Origin: Chloroflexota bacterium
GTDB taxonomy: Bacteria > Chloroflexota > Limnocylindria > Limnocylindrales > CSP1-4
Assembly (NCBI GenBank): GCA_021777365.1
Contig: JAJYDP010000070.1
Span: 1-12,879 of the forward strand
Reading direction: 5' to 3'
Length of the DNA: 12,879 bases
How positions within the stretch are numbered: the stretch's first letter is position 1; each line of letters opens with the position of its first letter. Shown here piece by piece: positions 1 through 8,299 of this stretch. The translations under genes were made by a program, and so were the position numbers. The notes beneath the pieces were generated by a model. It was not told the origin of the DNA, did not search any database, and saw only the letters and a list, made by a program, of their open reading frames with translations.

Positions 1-62
1 GGACCGCAGCCCCAGCGCGCCGCCGCCCAGGCCTCGCGACCCGGGCGTCGCCCCAGCGGGCC

Positions 63-1364
<1,302 letters not shown>

Positions 1365-1395
1365 CGCGGCTACCCCCTGCGCCGAGTGGCCGTCG

Positions 1396-2130
1396 TCATC
1401 GGGCCTGCGGTTCCGGGGCACCGGCCCCGCCCGTGGTCCCGGTGGCGTCCGTCCGGGTCGTGTCGTGCGCCTGCGCGATGAGCGAGTCGCCCCGCACCGC
1501 GTAGACCTCGTCGATGATGCCGTATTCCTTGGCCGCCTGTGGCGACATGAAGTAGTCCCGGTCGGTGTCCTTGATGATCTTCTCGATGGGCTGGCCGGTG
1601 TGGCGGGCGAGGATCTGGTGGTTGGTGTTCACCAGTTCCTCCATCTCCTTGACCTGGATGAAGACGTCCGGGGTGTTGCCGCGGAAGCCACCCGACCCCT
1701 GGTGGATCATGATCCGGCTGTGGGGCAGCGCGTAGCGCTTGCCCTTCTCCCCGGCCGCGAGGAGCACCGCGGCCATGCTGGCCGCCATCCCCACGCACAT
1801 GGTGCTCACCGGCGCGCGCAGATACTGCATCGTGTCGTAGATGGCGAGGCCGGCCGTGATCACGCCGCCCGGCGAGTTGATGTACAGGTTGATGTCCTTC
1901 TCGGGGTCCTCCGACTCCAGGAAGAGCAGCTGCGCGATGATCAGGTTGGCGATGTGATCCTCGATCGCGTCGCCCAGGAAGACGATCCGGTCGCGCAGCA
2001 GGCGGCTGTAGATGTCGTACGCGCGCTCGCCGCGACTGGACGTCTCGATCACCATCGGGACCAGCATCGCGGTGGTCTCCTGCGCCGCTCGCAGCGCCGC
2101 CGACCGGCCCGGAACCACGTGGCGCGTCAT
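1396..2130 (-). CDS. clpP: ATP-dependent Clp protease proteolytic subunit ClpP
   Basis: Serine protease that forms the tetradecameric chamber served by ClpX. From the ATG at 2130 the product has 244 residues. The catalytic triad is S118 in GMAAS, H143 in RIMIHQ and D192 in DRDYFMS, with the spacing seen in E. coli ClpP (S97, H122, D171). The typical N-terminal core VPMVIE begins near residue 24, leaving about 21 extra residues that could be a propeptide. The start overlaps the tig stop in ATGA and has a strong GGGGAGG Shine-Dalgarno 7 bases upstream (2138-2144). A second in-frame ATG at 2067, giving MLVPMVIE, also has a GGAG 9 bases upstream and would give a more usual length, so either start, or both, may be used. 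The tail after about residue 220 is low-complexity, rich in Gly, Ala, Thr and Pro. Confidence 0.97.
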   Translation of the reverse strand: MTRHVVPGRSAALRAAQETTAMLVPMVIETSSRGERAYDIYSRLLRDRIVFLGDAIEDHIANLIIAQLLFLESEDPEKDINLYINSPGGVITAGLAIYDTMQYLRAPVSTMCVGMAASMAAVLLAAGEKGKRYALPHSRIMIHQGSGGFRGNTPDVFIQVKEMEELVNTNHQILARHTGQPIEKIIKDTDRDYFMSPQAAKEYGIIDEVYAVRGDSLIAQAHDTTRTDATGTTGGAGAPEPQAR

Positions 2131-3563
2131 GCCTGTGCCTCCCCGGTCGCCGCCGCGAGGGCGCCGCCCGGCTCTCCGCCGATCGCCGCGTCCTCCGCCA
2201 GCGCCGGCAGGTTGGTGTCCTCCTCGAGGTGCTGCAGCGGCCCGACCTCCGGGTGCGCCTCGAGCCATCGGTCCACCAGGCGCTCCACCACCTGGGTGCG
2301 ACGCATGGTCGAGCGCAGGTAGGAGCGGCCGCGCGGCGACTCGAAGTACTCGATCAGCCGCGGGTTGTCCGTGTAGCGGGCGCGCGCCCGGGCGATCTCC
2401 ACGTCGATCTCCGCGTCGCCGATCTGGAGCCCCTCCTGGTCGGCGATCCGCGAGAGGACCAGGAGCACCTTCACCCGGTGCTCGGCCGGCTCGTGGTACT
2501 CCGCGTGGAGTGCCGCGTCGTCCTTGCCGGTCACCCGGGTGTACTCCTCGTACGGGATGCGCTGCTCGGCGAGCCGCATCCGCAGCTCGTCGTGCATCAC
2601 CTCGACCTCCTGCTCGACCAGCACGTCGGGCACCTCGAGGGTGGCGTTTGCCACCGCGTACTCGATGATCCGGTCGGCGAACTCGTGGCGGGCGTGGTCG
2701 CGGGCGTTCGCCTCGAGGCGCCGTGCCACGTCCGCGCGCAGCGCGGCCATGTCGGGATAGGAGGGGCCGACCTCCTGGGCGAACGCGTCGTCGGCCTCCG
2801 GGAGGACCTTCTCACGGATCTCGCGTACCCGGACGTGGAAGTGCGCGGGCTGGCCGGCCAGCGAGCTGTCCGGGTAGTCCTCGGGGAAGGTGACGTCGAA
2901 GTCCTTCTCCTCCCCGGTGGCGAGCCCCACCAGGGCCTCCTCGAAGCCCGGGATCATCCGGCCGCCGCCCACCACCATGGGGAACCGTTCGGAGCTGCCG
3001 CCCTCGAACGGGACACCGTCCCGCGTTCCCTGGAACGAGATGACCACCCAGTCATCGTTCCGGACCGGCCGGTCCTCCACGGCGCGCAGGCTGGCATGCT
3101 CGTCGCGAAGCTCCTCGATCACCCGGTCGACCTTGGCGTCGTCGACGACCTCGATCTCCGGGGCGAACGGGTAGTCGACGTAGTCGCCCAGGGTCACCTC
3201 CGGGCGCACGGGGACCGACACCCGGTAGGCGGCCCCGGTCCCCTCCTCGAACCGGGTCCACTCGGGGTCGGGGACGGTCAGCGCGTCGAGCTTCGCCTCC
3301 TCGAGCGCATCCGGCATGGTGGCACTGAAGAGCTGCTCCTTGGCGTCGTCGTAGATCGGGTTCGCGTCGGGACTGCCGCGCTGCACGCCCAGGGCGCGCT
3401 CAAGCATGACGCGGGGCGCCTTGCCGGGGCGGAAGCCGGGGACGCGCGTGCGGCGGCCGATGCGGCGGACGGATTCGTCGATGGCGCGCTGGAGGCGGTC
3501 CGCGGGGAGCTCGACTTCCAGCACGACGGTGCTGCGGGGGGCGGGGGTGGCTGTCACGTTCAT
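2127..3563 (-). CDS. tig: Trigger factor, ribosome-associated chaperone and peptidyl-prolyl isomerase
   Basis: Cotranslational chaperone that docks at the ribosome exit tunnel. The 478-residue product covers the three family domains: a ribosome-binding N-terminus with the signature GFRPGK (43-48), an FKBP-type PPIase domain (about 157-245, with [19 protein letters not shown]), and a long helical C-terminal chaperone domain with many charged residues. The start at 3563 fits the family N-terminus, and the open frame further upstream is the shadow of the permease gene. No Shine-Dalgarno precedes this ATG. Instead TATACT lies 8 bases upstream, suggesting a leaderless mRNA. The gene ends in an ATGA overlap with clpP, so translation of the two is probably coupled. 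The C-terminal 30 or so residues are Ala/Gly/Glu-rich, as is common for this family. Confidence 0.97.
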   Translation of the reverse strand: MNVTATPAPRSTVVLEVELPADRLQRAIDESVRRIGRRTRVPGFRPGKAPRVMLERALGVQRGSPDANPIYDDAKEQLFSATMPDALEEAKLDALTVPDPEWTRFEEGTGAAYRVSVPVRPEVTLGDYVDYPFAPEIEVVDDAKVDRVIEELRDEHASLRAVEDRPVRNDDWVVISFQGTRDGVPFEGGSSERFPMVVGGGRMIPGFEEALVGLATGEEKDFDVTFPEDYPDSSLAGQPAHFHVRVREIREKVLPEADDAFAQEVGPSYPDMAALRADVARRLEANARDHARHEFADRIIEYAVANATLEVPDVLVEQEVEVMHDELRMRLAEQRIPYEEYTRVTGKDDAALHAEYHEPAEHRVKVLLVLSRIADQEGLQIGDAEIDVEIARARARYTDNPRLIEYFESPRGRSYLRSTMRRTQVVERLVDRWLEAHPEVGPLQHLEEDTNLPALAEDAAIGGEPGGALAAATGEAQA

Positions 3564-3571
3564 CGACCGGA

Positions 3572-3577
3572 AGTATA
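3572..3577 (-). promoter_or_regulatory. Candidate -10 box (TATACT) for leaderless tig mRNA
   Basis: Read on the minus strand, TATACT ends 8 bases before the tig ATG, which places the expected transcription start at or within a few bases of the start codon. No recognisable -35 is present at the usual 16-18 base distance. The gene has no Shine-Dalgarno, which agrees with leaderless initiation. It would give tig-clpP-clpX a promoter of their own inside the longer same-strand gene run. Confidence 0.5.
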
Positions 3578-3601
3578 GGGGCGACCCACCGGGTGGCGCG
3601 G

Positions 3602-4399
3602 TCAGCGGAGCAGGAGGTGCTCCAGGCGGCGCGACACCACGGCCAGCCCCAGGAGCGCCATCCCCGCCAGGTACGCGACGTCGACCAGCTGCGGGAGGCC
3701 GACGACGCCGGTGGTGAGGCCGCGCAGCAGGTCCACGCCGTGGTAGAGGGGCGTCAGCTGCACCACCAGCTGCAGGATCGGCGGGTAGGCACTGAGCGGA
3801 TAGAAGGTCGCCGAGAAGAGGAACATCGGCAGCAGGACCAGCTGGAGCCGGTCGAAGTCGCTCCAGCTGCGGACCCATGTCGAGATGGACATCCCCACGG
3901 ATGCGAACGCGAGGCCGATCAGCATCGCCCCCGGGAAGGCGAGCAGCCACGCCGGGGAGCGCACCAGGCCCAGGACCAGCATCACGGTCATGAACCCCAC
4001 GGCGTAGAGCGTGCCCCGGATCAGCGCCCACGCGATCTCGCCCACCGCCACGTCCGCGATCCCCACCGGCGTGGTGAGGATCGCCTCGTAGGTGTGCGCG
4101 TACTTGAGCTTGAAGAAGACGTTGGTGGTGCTGTCGTAGATCGCGCCGTTCATGGCCGAGGACGCCAGGAGGGCCGGCGCAACGAAGACCTGGTACGGGA
4201 CGGGATGGCCGTCCGGGCCGGGCACGGACCCCACCAGGGCGCCGATCCCGAAGCCGATCCCCAGCAGATAGAAGAGCGGCTCGAAGAACCCGGAGAAGAG
4301 GACCATCCAGGTGCGCCGGTAGACGAGGAGGTTGCGCTCGACGAGCCGGCCGGCGCGGGTCGGCGGGTCCAGCGGGATGAGCCGCTCGAGCACGGTCAC
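3602..4399 (-). CDS. ABC-2 type transporter permease, NodJ/DrrB-like (second permease)
   Basis: Integral membrane subunit of an ABC exporter, 265 residues if it starts at the GTG at 4399. About six hydrophobic segments are visible (roughly 35-55, 70-88, 122-144, 150-172, 186-204, 240-256). Family features include the N-terminal ERNLLVYRRTW segment, YEAILTTPVGIADVAVGE in the first cytoplasmic loop, and LTPLYHGVDLLRGLTTG before the last segment. The same landmarks occur in the upstream permease, so the two are paralogues and probably form a heterodimer with the adjacent ATPase. The start is uncertain: GTG at 4393 is also possible, and the region overlaps or abuts the previous stop at 4402, suggesting coupled translation. 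The substrate cannot be told from sequence; relatives export lipo-oligosaccharides (NodIJ) or drugs (Drr). It ends 38 bases before tig. Confidence 0.88.
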   Translation of the reverse strand: MTVLERLIPLDPPTRAGRLVERNLLVYRRTWMVLFSGFFEPLFYLLGIGFGIGALVGSVPGPDGHPVPYQVFVAPALLASSAMNGAIYDSTTNVFFKLKYAHTYEAILTTPVGIADVAVGEIAWALIRGTLYAVGFMTVMLVLGLVRSPAWLLAFPGAMLIGLAFASVGMSISTWVRSWSDFDRLQLVLLPMFLFSATFYPLSAYPPILQLVVQLTPLYHGVDLLRGLTTGVVGLPQLVDVAYLAGMALLGLAVVSRRLEHLLLR

Positions 4400-4401
4400 C
4401 G

Positions 4402-5172
4402 TCAGATCACCAGCCGACGGCGGAACGAGACGGCGGCCAGGACGCACCCGACCGCCACGAACCCGAGCAGCACCGCGAGGTGGGCGGCGGCGGCCGCAGG
4501 GTCCACCTGTCCCAGGGTCAGCGCGCGCGCCAGGGCGACGCCGTGGTAGAGCGGCGTGAGGTACGCGACCGGCTGGACCGGTGCCGGGAGCCGGTCGAGC
4601 GGGAAGAAGGTGCCGCTCAGCAGGAAGAGCGGGGTGATCAGGAAGCGGAAGATCACGTTGAACGCGGAGTCCTGGCGCTGGGTGGCCGAGAAGGCCATGA
4701 TCGGCGCGGCGAAGCCCAGGCCGGTCAGCACCGCGACGGGGAGCGCCAGGATCCCCAGCGGCGACCGAACCGCGCCGAAGAGGGCGGCGACCGCCAGGAA
4801 GAGCGAGCAGACGATGGTGAGGCGGACGACCAGCCACTCCAGCTCGCCGAAGAGCAGGTCGCGGACCGTCAGCGGCGTGGCCAGCATCGCCTCGTACAGC
4901 TTGTTCCAGACGATCTTGCTCATGATCGGGTAGGTGGTCTCGAATGCCGCCGTCTGCATCCCCTGCGCGGCCAGGAGTCCCGGCGCGAGGAAGGCAAGGT
5001 AGGGGACACCGCCCAGGGCGTCGGCACCGCCGCGGTTGACGTAGTTGCCCAGGCCGATGCCCATCGCCGCGAGGAAGAGCACCGGTGAGATGAGCGACCC
5101 CAGCACCGAGCCGTGCCAGACCCGTCGGTAGACCATCAGGTTGTGCTCGAGGACGCGCGCGCCGACCGCCAT
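4402..5172 (-). CDS. ABC-2 type transporter permease, NodJ/DrrB-like (first permease)
   Basis: Membrane subunit of the same exporter, 256 residues. Hydrophobic segments lie near residues 24-42, 57-75, 113-134, 138-160, 172-192 and 232-250, the six-helix ABC-2 layout. Shared landmarks with its downstream paralogue are YEAMLATPLTVRDLLFGE (93-110), FFPLDRLP (189-196) and LTPLYHGVALARALTLG (205-221). The ATG at 5172 is chosen because a GGAG lies 9 bases upstream and the NodJ-type start HNLMVYRRVWHG follows at once. The longer open frame further upstream overlaps the ATPase gene and is not credible. It begins 17 bases after the ATPase stop and ends 2 bases before the next permease start, so the three form one transcription unit. 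Cargo is unknown. Confidence 0.88.
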   Translation of the reverse strand: MAVGARVLEHNLMVYRRVWHGSVLGSLISPVLFLAAMGIGLGNYVNRGGADALGGVPYLAFLAPGLLAAQGMQTAAFETTYPIMSKIVWNKLYEAMLATPLTVRDLLFGELEWLVVRLTIVCSLFLAVAALFGAVRSPLGILALPVAVLTGLGFAAPIMAFSATQRQDSAFNVIFRFLITPLFLLSGTFFPLDRLPAPVQPVAYLTPLYHGVALARALTLGQVDPAAAAAHLAVLLGFVAVGCVLAAVSFRRRLVI

Positions 5173-5189
5173 CCGCCGCCGCTCCGCTC

Positions 5190-6161
5190 CTAGTCGACCA
5201 GGGAGCGGCCGGTCAGCCGCAGAAAGACATCCTCCAGCGTGCTGCGACGGACGAGGACGCTCTCGGGCCGAATGCCGCGCGCATGCACGGCCTCCGTGGC
5301 CGCCTCGCCGTCCTCCGCGTAGCAGAGCACGCGGTCGGGCAGCCACTCCAGCCGATCGCCGATGCCGTCGAGCCGCGGGCCGAGTGTCTCCTGGACCCCG
5401 GGCGGGAAGCGCAGTTCCGCGACCTCCCGGCTGGCGTACCGCGCGATCAACTCGCGCGGCGATCCCTCCGCGACGATGCGCGCCTTGTCCATCACCACCA
5501 GGCGGTCACAGAGCTGCTCGGCCTCGTCCATGTAGTGCGTGGTCAGCACCAGGGTCACGCCGCGCTGCTTGAGCCGGTACAGCCGATCCCACAGGAGATG
5601 GCGCGCCTGCGGGTCGAGCCCCGTGGTGGGTTCGTCGAGGAGCAGCAGGTCGGGCTCGTTGATGAGCGACCGGGCGATGGTGAGCCGTCGCTTCATGCCG
5701 CCGGAGAGCGGCTCCACCTGGTCGTCGGCACGGTCCCCCAGCTGCACGAAGTCCAGCAGGTCGCCGGCCCGCCGCAGAGCCTCCCGGCGGCTGAGGTCGA
5801 AGTAGCGCCCGTAGATCAGCAGGTTCTCGCGGACCGTGAGCTCCATGTCCAGCGTGTCCGCCTGGGGGACCACGCCCAGGCGCGCCCGGATCCGCGGGCC
5901 GTCCACCCGGGGATCCATGCCCAGCACGCGCAGCGTTCCGCCGGAGACCGGAGAGACGCAGCCGATCATGCGCATGGTCGAGGTCTTGCCGGCGCCGTTG
6001 GGGCCCAGGAAGCCGAACGCCTCGCCGCGCGCGACGTCGAAGTCCACCGCGTCGACGGCGGTGAACGAGCCGAAGCGCTTCGTGAGGCGACGGGCTTCGA
6101 TGAGGGCCGCCGTCGCAGCGGGAGCCGGCACGACGGCCGGGTGGGCGTCGGGGTCGGGCAT
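5190..6161 (-). CDS. ABC transporter ATP-binding protein, NodI/DrrA-like
   Basis: Cytoplasmic ATPase that powers the two ABC-2 permeases encoded directly after it. The 323-residue product has all nucleotide-binding motifs: Walker A GPNGAGKT (53-60), Q-loop glutamine Q100 in GVVPQADTLD, signature LSGGMKRR (152-159), Walker B LLLLDEP (172-178) with the D-loop GLDPQ, and the switch histidine H199 in TTHYMDEAEQ. The C-terminal 90 residues form the extra domain typical of DrrA/NodI exporters, ending in STLEDVFLRLTG. The start at the ATG at 6161 is preferred over one 17 codons upstream, because the extra segment is Arg-rich and unlike the family. No Shine-Dalgarno is seen; TACCAT lies 9 bases before the ATG. 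It is divergent from the SorC-type regulator, separated by about 185 bp. Confidence 0.93.
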   Translation of the reverse strand: MPDPDAHPAVVPAPAATAALIEARRLTKRFGSFTAVDAVDFDVARGEAFGFLGPNGAGKTSTMRMIGCVSPVSGGTLRVLGMDPRVDGPRIRARLGVVPQADTLDMELTVRENLLIYGRYFDLSRREALRRAGDLLDFVQLGDRADDQVEPLSGGMKRRLTIARSLINEPDLLLLDEPTTGLDPQARHLLWDRLYRLKQRGVTLVLTTHYMDEAEQLCDRLVVMDKARIVAEGSPRELIARYASREVAELRFPPGVQETLGPRLDGIGDRLEWLPDRVLCYAEDGEAATEAVHARGIRPESVLVRRSTLEDVFLRLTGRSLVD

Positions 6162-6170
6162 AGGGCACCG

Positions 6171-6176
6171 ATGGTA
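6171..6176 (-). promoter_or_regulatory. Weak -10 candidate (TACCAT) for the ABC exporter
   Basis: On the minus strand TACCAT fits the TAnnnT pattern and ends 9 bases before the ATPase ATG, again a leaderless-type position. No -35 is visible. It is short enough to occur by chance, so it counts mainly because the ATPase start also lacks a Shine-Dalgarno. Confidence 0.25.
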
Positions 6177-6269
6177 CGGCAGCCTGCGCCGAGCTCGCCC
6201 GCCGAGGCACACGCGGGATCCGCAACACCCGCGAGGGCCCGGGGGCCGTGCATGTCACGGAATTGCGGC

Positions 6270-6299
6270 TTGTTCCGGCCCGCGCCCCCCTGATAGACT
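6270..6299 (+). promoter_or_regulatory. Candidate sigma-70-type promoter of the SorC-regulated operon
   Basis: A -35-like TTGTTC (6270-6275) is followed after 18 bases by TAGACT (6294-6299). Transcription would start near 6306, just ahead of the palindrome at 6315-6332 and about 40 bases before the regulator's TTG start. The -10 matches TATAAT at 4 of 6 bases and the -35 matches TTGACA at 3 of 6, so it is a moderate candidate. Confidence 0.5.
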
Positions 6300-6314
6300 G
6301 CGCATCGGTTCACT

Positions 6315-6332
6315 GGTGAGCAATTGATCACC
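6315..6332. promoter_or_regulatory. 18-bp near-perfect palindrome, candidate operator of the adjacent SorC-type regulator
   Basis: GGTGAGCAATTGATCACC equals its own reverse complement except for one mismatched pair (positions 6 and 13), so 16 of 18 bases are symmetric. It is more A/T-rich than its surroundings. It lies directly downstream of the predicted transcription start and just upstream of the Shine-Dalgarno, a position suited to autoregulation by blocking elongation or RNA polymerase. SorC-family proteins bind such inverted repeats as oligomers. A second copy was not seen elsewhere in the window. Confidence 0.55.
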
Positions 6333-6346
6333 CCGGGGGGAACCTG

Positions 6347-7360
6347 TTGCCTGAGGATCTCCGCCAGGACGACGTCGAGCTGCTCGCGCGGATCGCCCAC
6401 CGGTACTACGTGGACGACCGCACGCAGGAGGAGATCGCCCGGGAGTTCGCCCTGTCCCGGCCCAAGGTGCAGCGCCTGCTGGAGCGTGCTCGCTGGTCGG
6501 GCGTGGTGGACATCCGCATCCAGGCGCCCCCCTGGCTGCACCTGGACCTCGAGGACGCGCTGCGCAACGCCTTCCACCTGAGCGACGCGATCGTCAGCCC
6601 GTCCCGGCCGGACGCGCAGTCACAGCGGGAGGCCGTGGCCCGGAGCGCGGCGCAGTACCTGGAACGGCACCTCCGGGACGGCACCGTGGTGGCGGTGAGC
6701 CACGGGCGCGACACCGGCGAGATCCCCCGCTTCTTCCGTCCCGGGCGCCGGCTGGACTGCACCTTCGTCAGCGCCATGGGCGGCTCGCCCCGGGTGGACA
6801 ATCCCACCAACCCGAACGAGATCTGCCGGGCGCTCGCCGATCACTGCGGCGGCCGCGCCGAGAGCCTGTACGCGCCGGCGTACGTGGAGAGCGCCGAGGT
6901 GCGCGACCAGCTCCTCCGCCAGGAGGCCATCGCCCAGACGCTGGGAGTGGCCGGGCGCGCCGGCGTGGCCCTGGTCGGCATCGGCGGGACGGACGACGGC
7001 TGCACCATGGTCCGCGGCGGCTGTCTCTCCACCGACGAGATGGCCCGGCTGCGGCGCCAGGGTGCCGTGGGGGACGTGCTGGGCAACTACGTGGACATCG
7101 AGGGCCACCTGATCGCGGCGCCCCACCGGGACCGGCTGGTGGCCCTCTCGGTGGAGGACCTGCGCCGCATCGAGACCGTGGTGGCGGTGGCGAGCGAGGC
7201 CGAGAAGCCGCGCGCCATCCTCGGCGTGCTGCGCGCCGGCGTGATCGACGTCCTGGTGGTGGACGAGACCAATGCCCGGGCGATCCTGGACCTGGCGGGG
7301 ACCGCGGAGGCCGGCCAGCCGGCGCCCCCGGAGCCGCGCCGGAACGTGCAGAGGGGGTGA
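6347..7360 (+). CDS. SorC/DeoR-type transcriptional regulator with sugar-phosphate-binding domain
   Basis: DNA-binding regulator that senses a phosphorylated sugar, 337 residues. An N-terminal helix-turn-helix (about 9-50) contains RTQEEIAREFALSRPKVQRL. The effector domain (about 62-318) has the family pattern: VAVSHGRDTGEI (115-126), ALVGIGG (208-214), GDVLGNYVDIEG (242-253) and a final AILGVLRAGVIDVLVVDE (290-307). The start is TTG at 6347, with a G-run Shine-Dalgarno (6335-6340) 6 bases upstream; no ATG or GTG fits the conserved N-terminus better. Upstream lie a promoter and an 18-bp palindrome that is probably its own operator. It leads a run of aldolase, phosphatase and kinase genes, so it most likely controls them in response to one of their phosphorylated intermediates. 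Whether it represses or activates cannot be seen. Confidence 0.92.
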   Translation: MPEDLRQDDVELLARIAHRYYVDDRTQEEIAREFALSRPKVQRLLERARWSGVVDIRIQAPPWLHLDLEDALRNAFHLSDAIVSPSRPDAQSQREAVARSAAQYLERHLRDGTVVAVSHGRDTGEIPRFFRPGRRLDCTFVSAMGGSPRVDNPTNPNEICRALADHCGGRAESLYAPAYVESAEVRDQLLRQEAIAQTLGVAGRAGVALVGIGGTDDGCTMVRGGCLSTDEMARLRRQGAVGDVLGNYVDIEGHLIAAPHRDRLVALSVEDLRRIETVVAVASEAEKPRAILGVLRAGVIDVLVVDETNARAILDLAGTAEAGQPAPPEPRRNVQRG

Positions 7361-7371
7361 TCCGCAGCAGG

Positions 7372-7419
7372 CCGGCCGGAAGGGCCGGACGGTACCGGAA
7401 CGGCGGCGCTGGGCGCCGC
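7372..7419 (+). other. Two successive GC-rich hairpins between regulator and aldolase
   Basis: In the 84-base gap, CCGGCC (7372-7377) pairs with GGCCGG (7383-7388) around a 5-base loop, and GCGGCGC (7403-7409) pairs with GCGCCGC (7413-7419) around TGG. Neither is followed by a T run, so they are not classical terminators. They could protect or stall the transcript and lower or raise expression of the enzyme genes relative to the regulator. In such GC-rich DNA chance is a real alternative. Confidence 0.35.
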
Positions 7420-7432
7420 GCAGATGCGTCCC

Positions 7433-7440
7433 GGAGGTGA
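7433..7440 (+). promoter_or_regulatory. Strong Shine-Dalgarno that fixes the GTG start of the aldolase
   Basis: GGAGGTGA is an almost complete anti-16S match ending 4 bases before the GTG at 7445. It favours that start over the in-frame ATG at 7424, which would place the ribosome site inside the coding region. It is the best ribosome site noticed in the operon, suggesting high expression of the aldolase. Confidence 0.8.
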
Positions 7441-7444
7441 TGGA

Positions 7445-8299
7445 GTGCCGATCGTACCGACCAAGGAGATCCTTGACCGCGCGTTCGCCGAGCGCTACGG
7501 CGTCGCGGCCATCAACGTCATCAACGACCTGACCATGGAGGCGGTGCTGGCCGCCGCCGACGAACTGCGAGCGCCGATCATCATCCAGACGTCGGTCAAG
7601 CACGTGAAGATGACCGGGGTCGACGCGATGTACGCCCTGTGGCAGACGTATGCCAGCCGCGTCTCCGTCCCGGCCGCCCTCCACCTCGACCACTGCCCCG
7701 AGCGGGAGCTGATCAGCGCCTGCCTGGCCAGGGGGTGGAACTCCGTCCTCTTCGACGCGAGCAAGCTCTCGGTCGAGGAGAACAAGCGCCAGTGCATCGA
7801 GGTCGTCGCCGAGGCGCGCCGCTACGGCGCGCACGTCGAGGGCGAGATCGAGGGGTTCAAGCGCACCGAGGAGATGACGGGGGACGAGGCGGAGCACGTC
7901 CAGACCCTCGACACGGTGGTCGACTTCATCTCGGCCACCGGGGTCGACGTCTTCGCGCCCGCCATCGGCAACGCCCACGGCATGTACAAGACCACCCCGC
8001 ACCTGGACTCGCAGCGGGTCACCGACATCATCCAGGCCACCGGGATCCCGGTGGCGCTGCACGGCGGGACGGGGATGACCCCCGAGCAGTTCAGCGACCT
8101 GATCAGCCGCGGCTGCGCGAAGGTCAACATCTCCACCGCGCTCAAGATCGCCTTCATGAAGTCGGGCTACGACTTCATGACCGAGCACCCGGGGGACTAC
8201 GACCCGCCCAAGATCTTCACCGCGCAGCGCGCCGCCGTCATGGAGATGGCCAGGTACCACATCCGGCTCTTCGGGAGTGAAGGGAAGGCCTGGACGTGA
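7445..8299 (+). CDS. Class II (zinc-dependent) ketose-bisphosphate aldolase family protein
   Basis: Enzyme of the class II fructose-bisphosphate/tagatose-bisphosphate aldolase family, 284 residues, the usual length. It should cleave a ketose (bis)phosphate reversibly to dihydroxyacetone phosphate and an aldehyde. Visible site residues: D82 and the zinc ligand H83 in HLDHC, E134 in VEGEIE, zinc ligand H178 in IGNAHGMY, zinc ligand H206 in ALHGGTG, and the phosphate-binding VNIST (227-231). The GTG start is set by the Shine-Dalgarno at 7433-7440. Its TGA overlaps the GTG of the HAD gene. Placement with a DAK-type kinase and a SorC regulator suggests a dedicated catabolic aldolase rather than the glycolytic enzyme. 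Which ketose phosphate it uses is not clear; segments such as TSVKHVKMTGVD (49-60) might mark a subgroup. Confidence 0.9.
   Translation: MPIVPTKEILDRAFAERYGVAAINVINDLTMEAVLAAADELRAPIIIQTSVKHVKMTGVDAMYALWQTYASRVSVPAALHLDHCPERELISACLARGWNSVLFDASKLSVEENKRQCIEVVAEARRYGAHVEGEIEGFKRTEEMTGDEAEHVQTLDTVVDFISATGVDVFAPAIGNAHGMYKTTPHLDSQRVTDIIQATGIPVALHGGTGMTPEQFSDLISRGCAKVNISTALKIAFMKSGYDFMTEHPGDYDPPKIFTAQRAAVMEMARYHIRLFGSEGKAWT

Noticed and set aside
2229..3578. Long plus-strand open frame opposite tig
   Set aside because: Antisense to a well-supported trigger factor gene, with His/Leu/Arg/Val-biased composition and no recognisable domain.
5190..6161. Nodulation (NodI/NodJ) function for the ABC exporter
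   Set aside because: Only family-level similarity is visible; no nodulation genes or lipo-oligosaccharide synthesis genes are present.
6620..8260. 546-codon minus-strand open frame across regulator and aldolase
   Set aside because: It spans two convincing plus-strand genes and their intergenic gap and has shadow-type composition.
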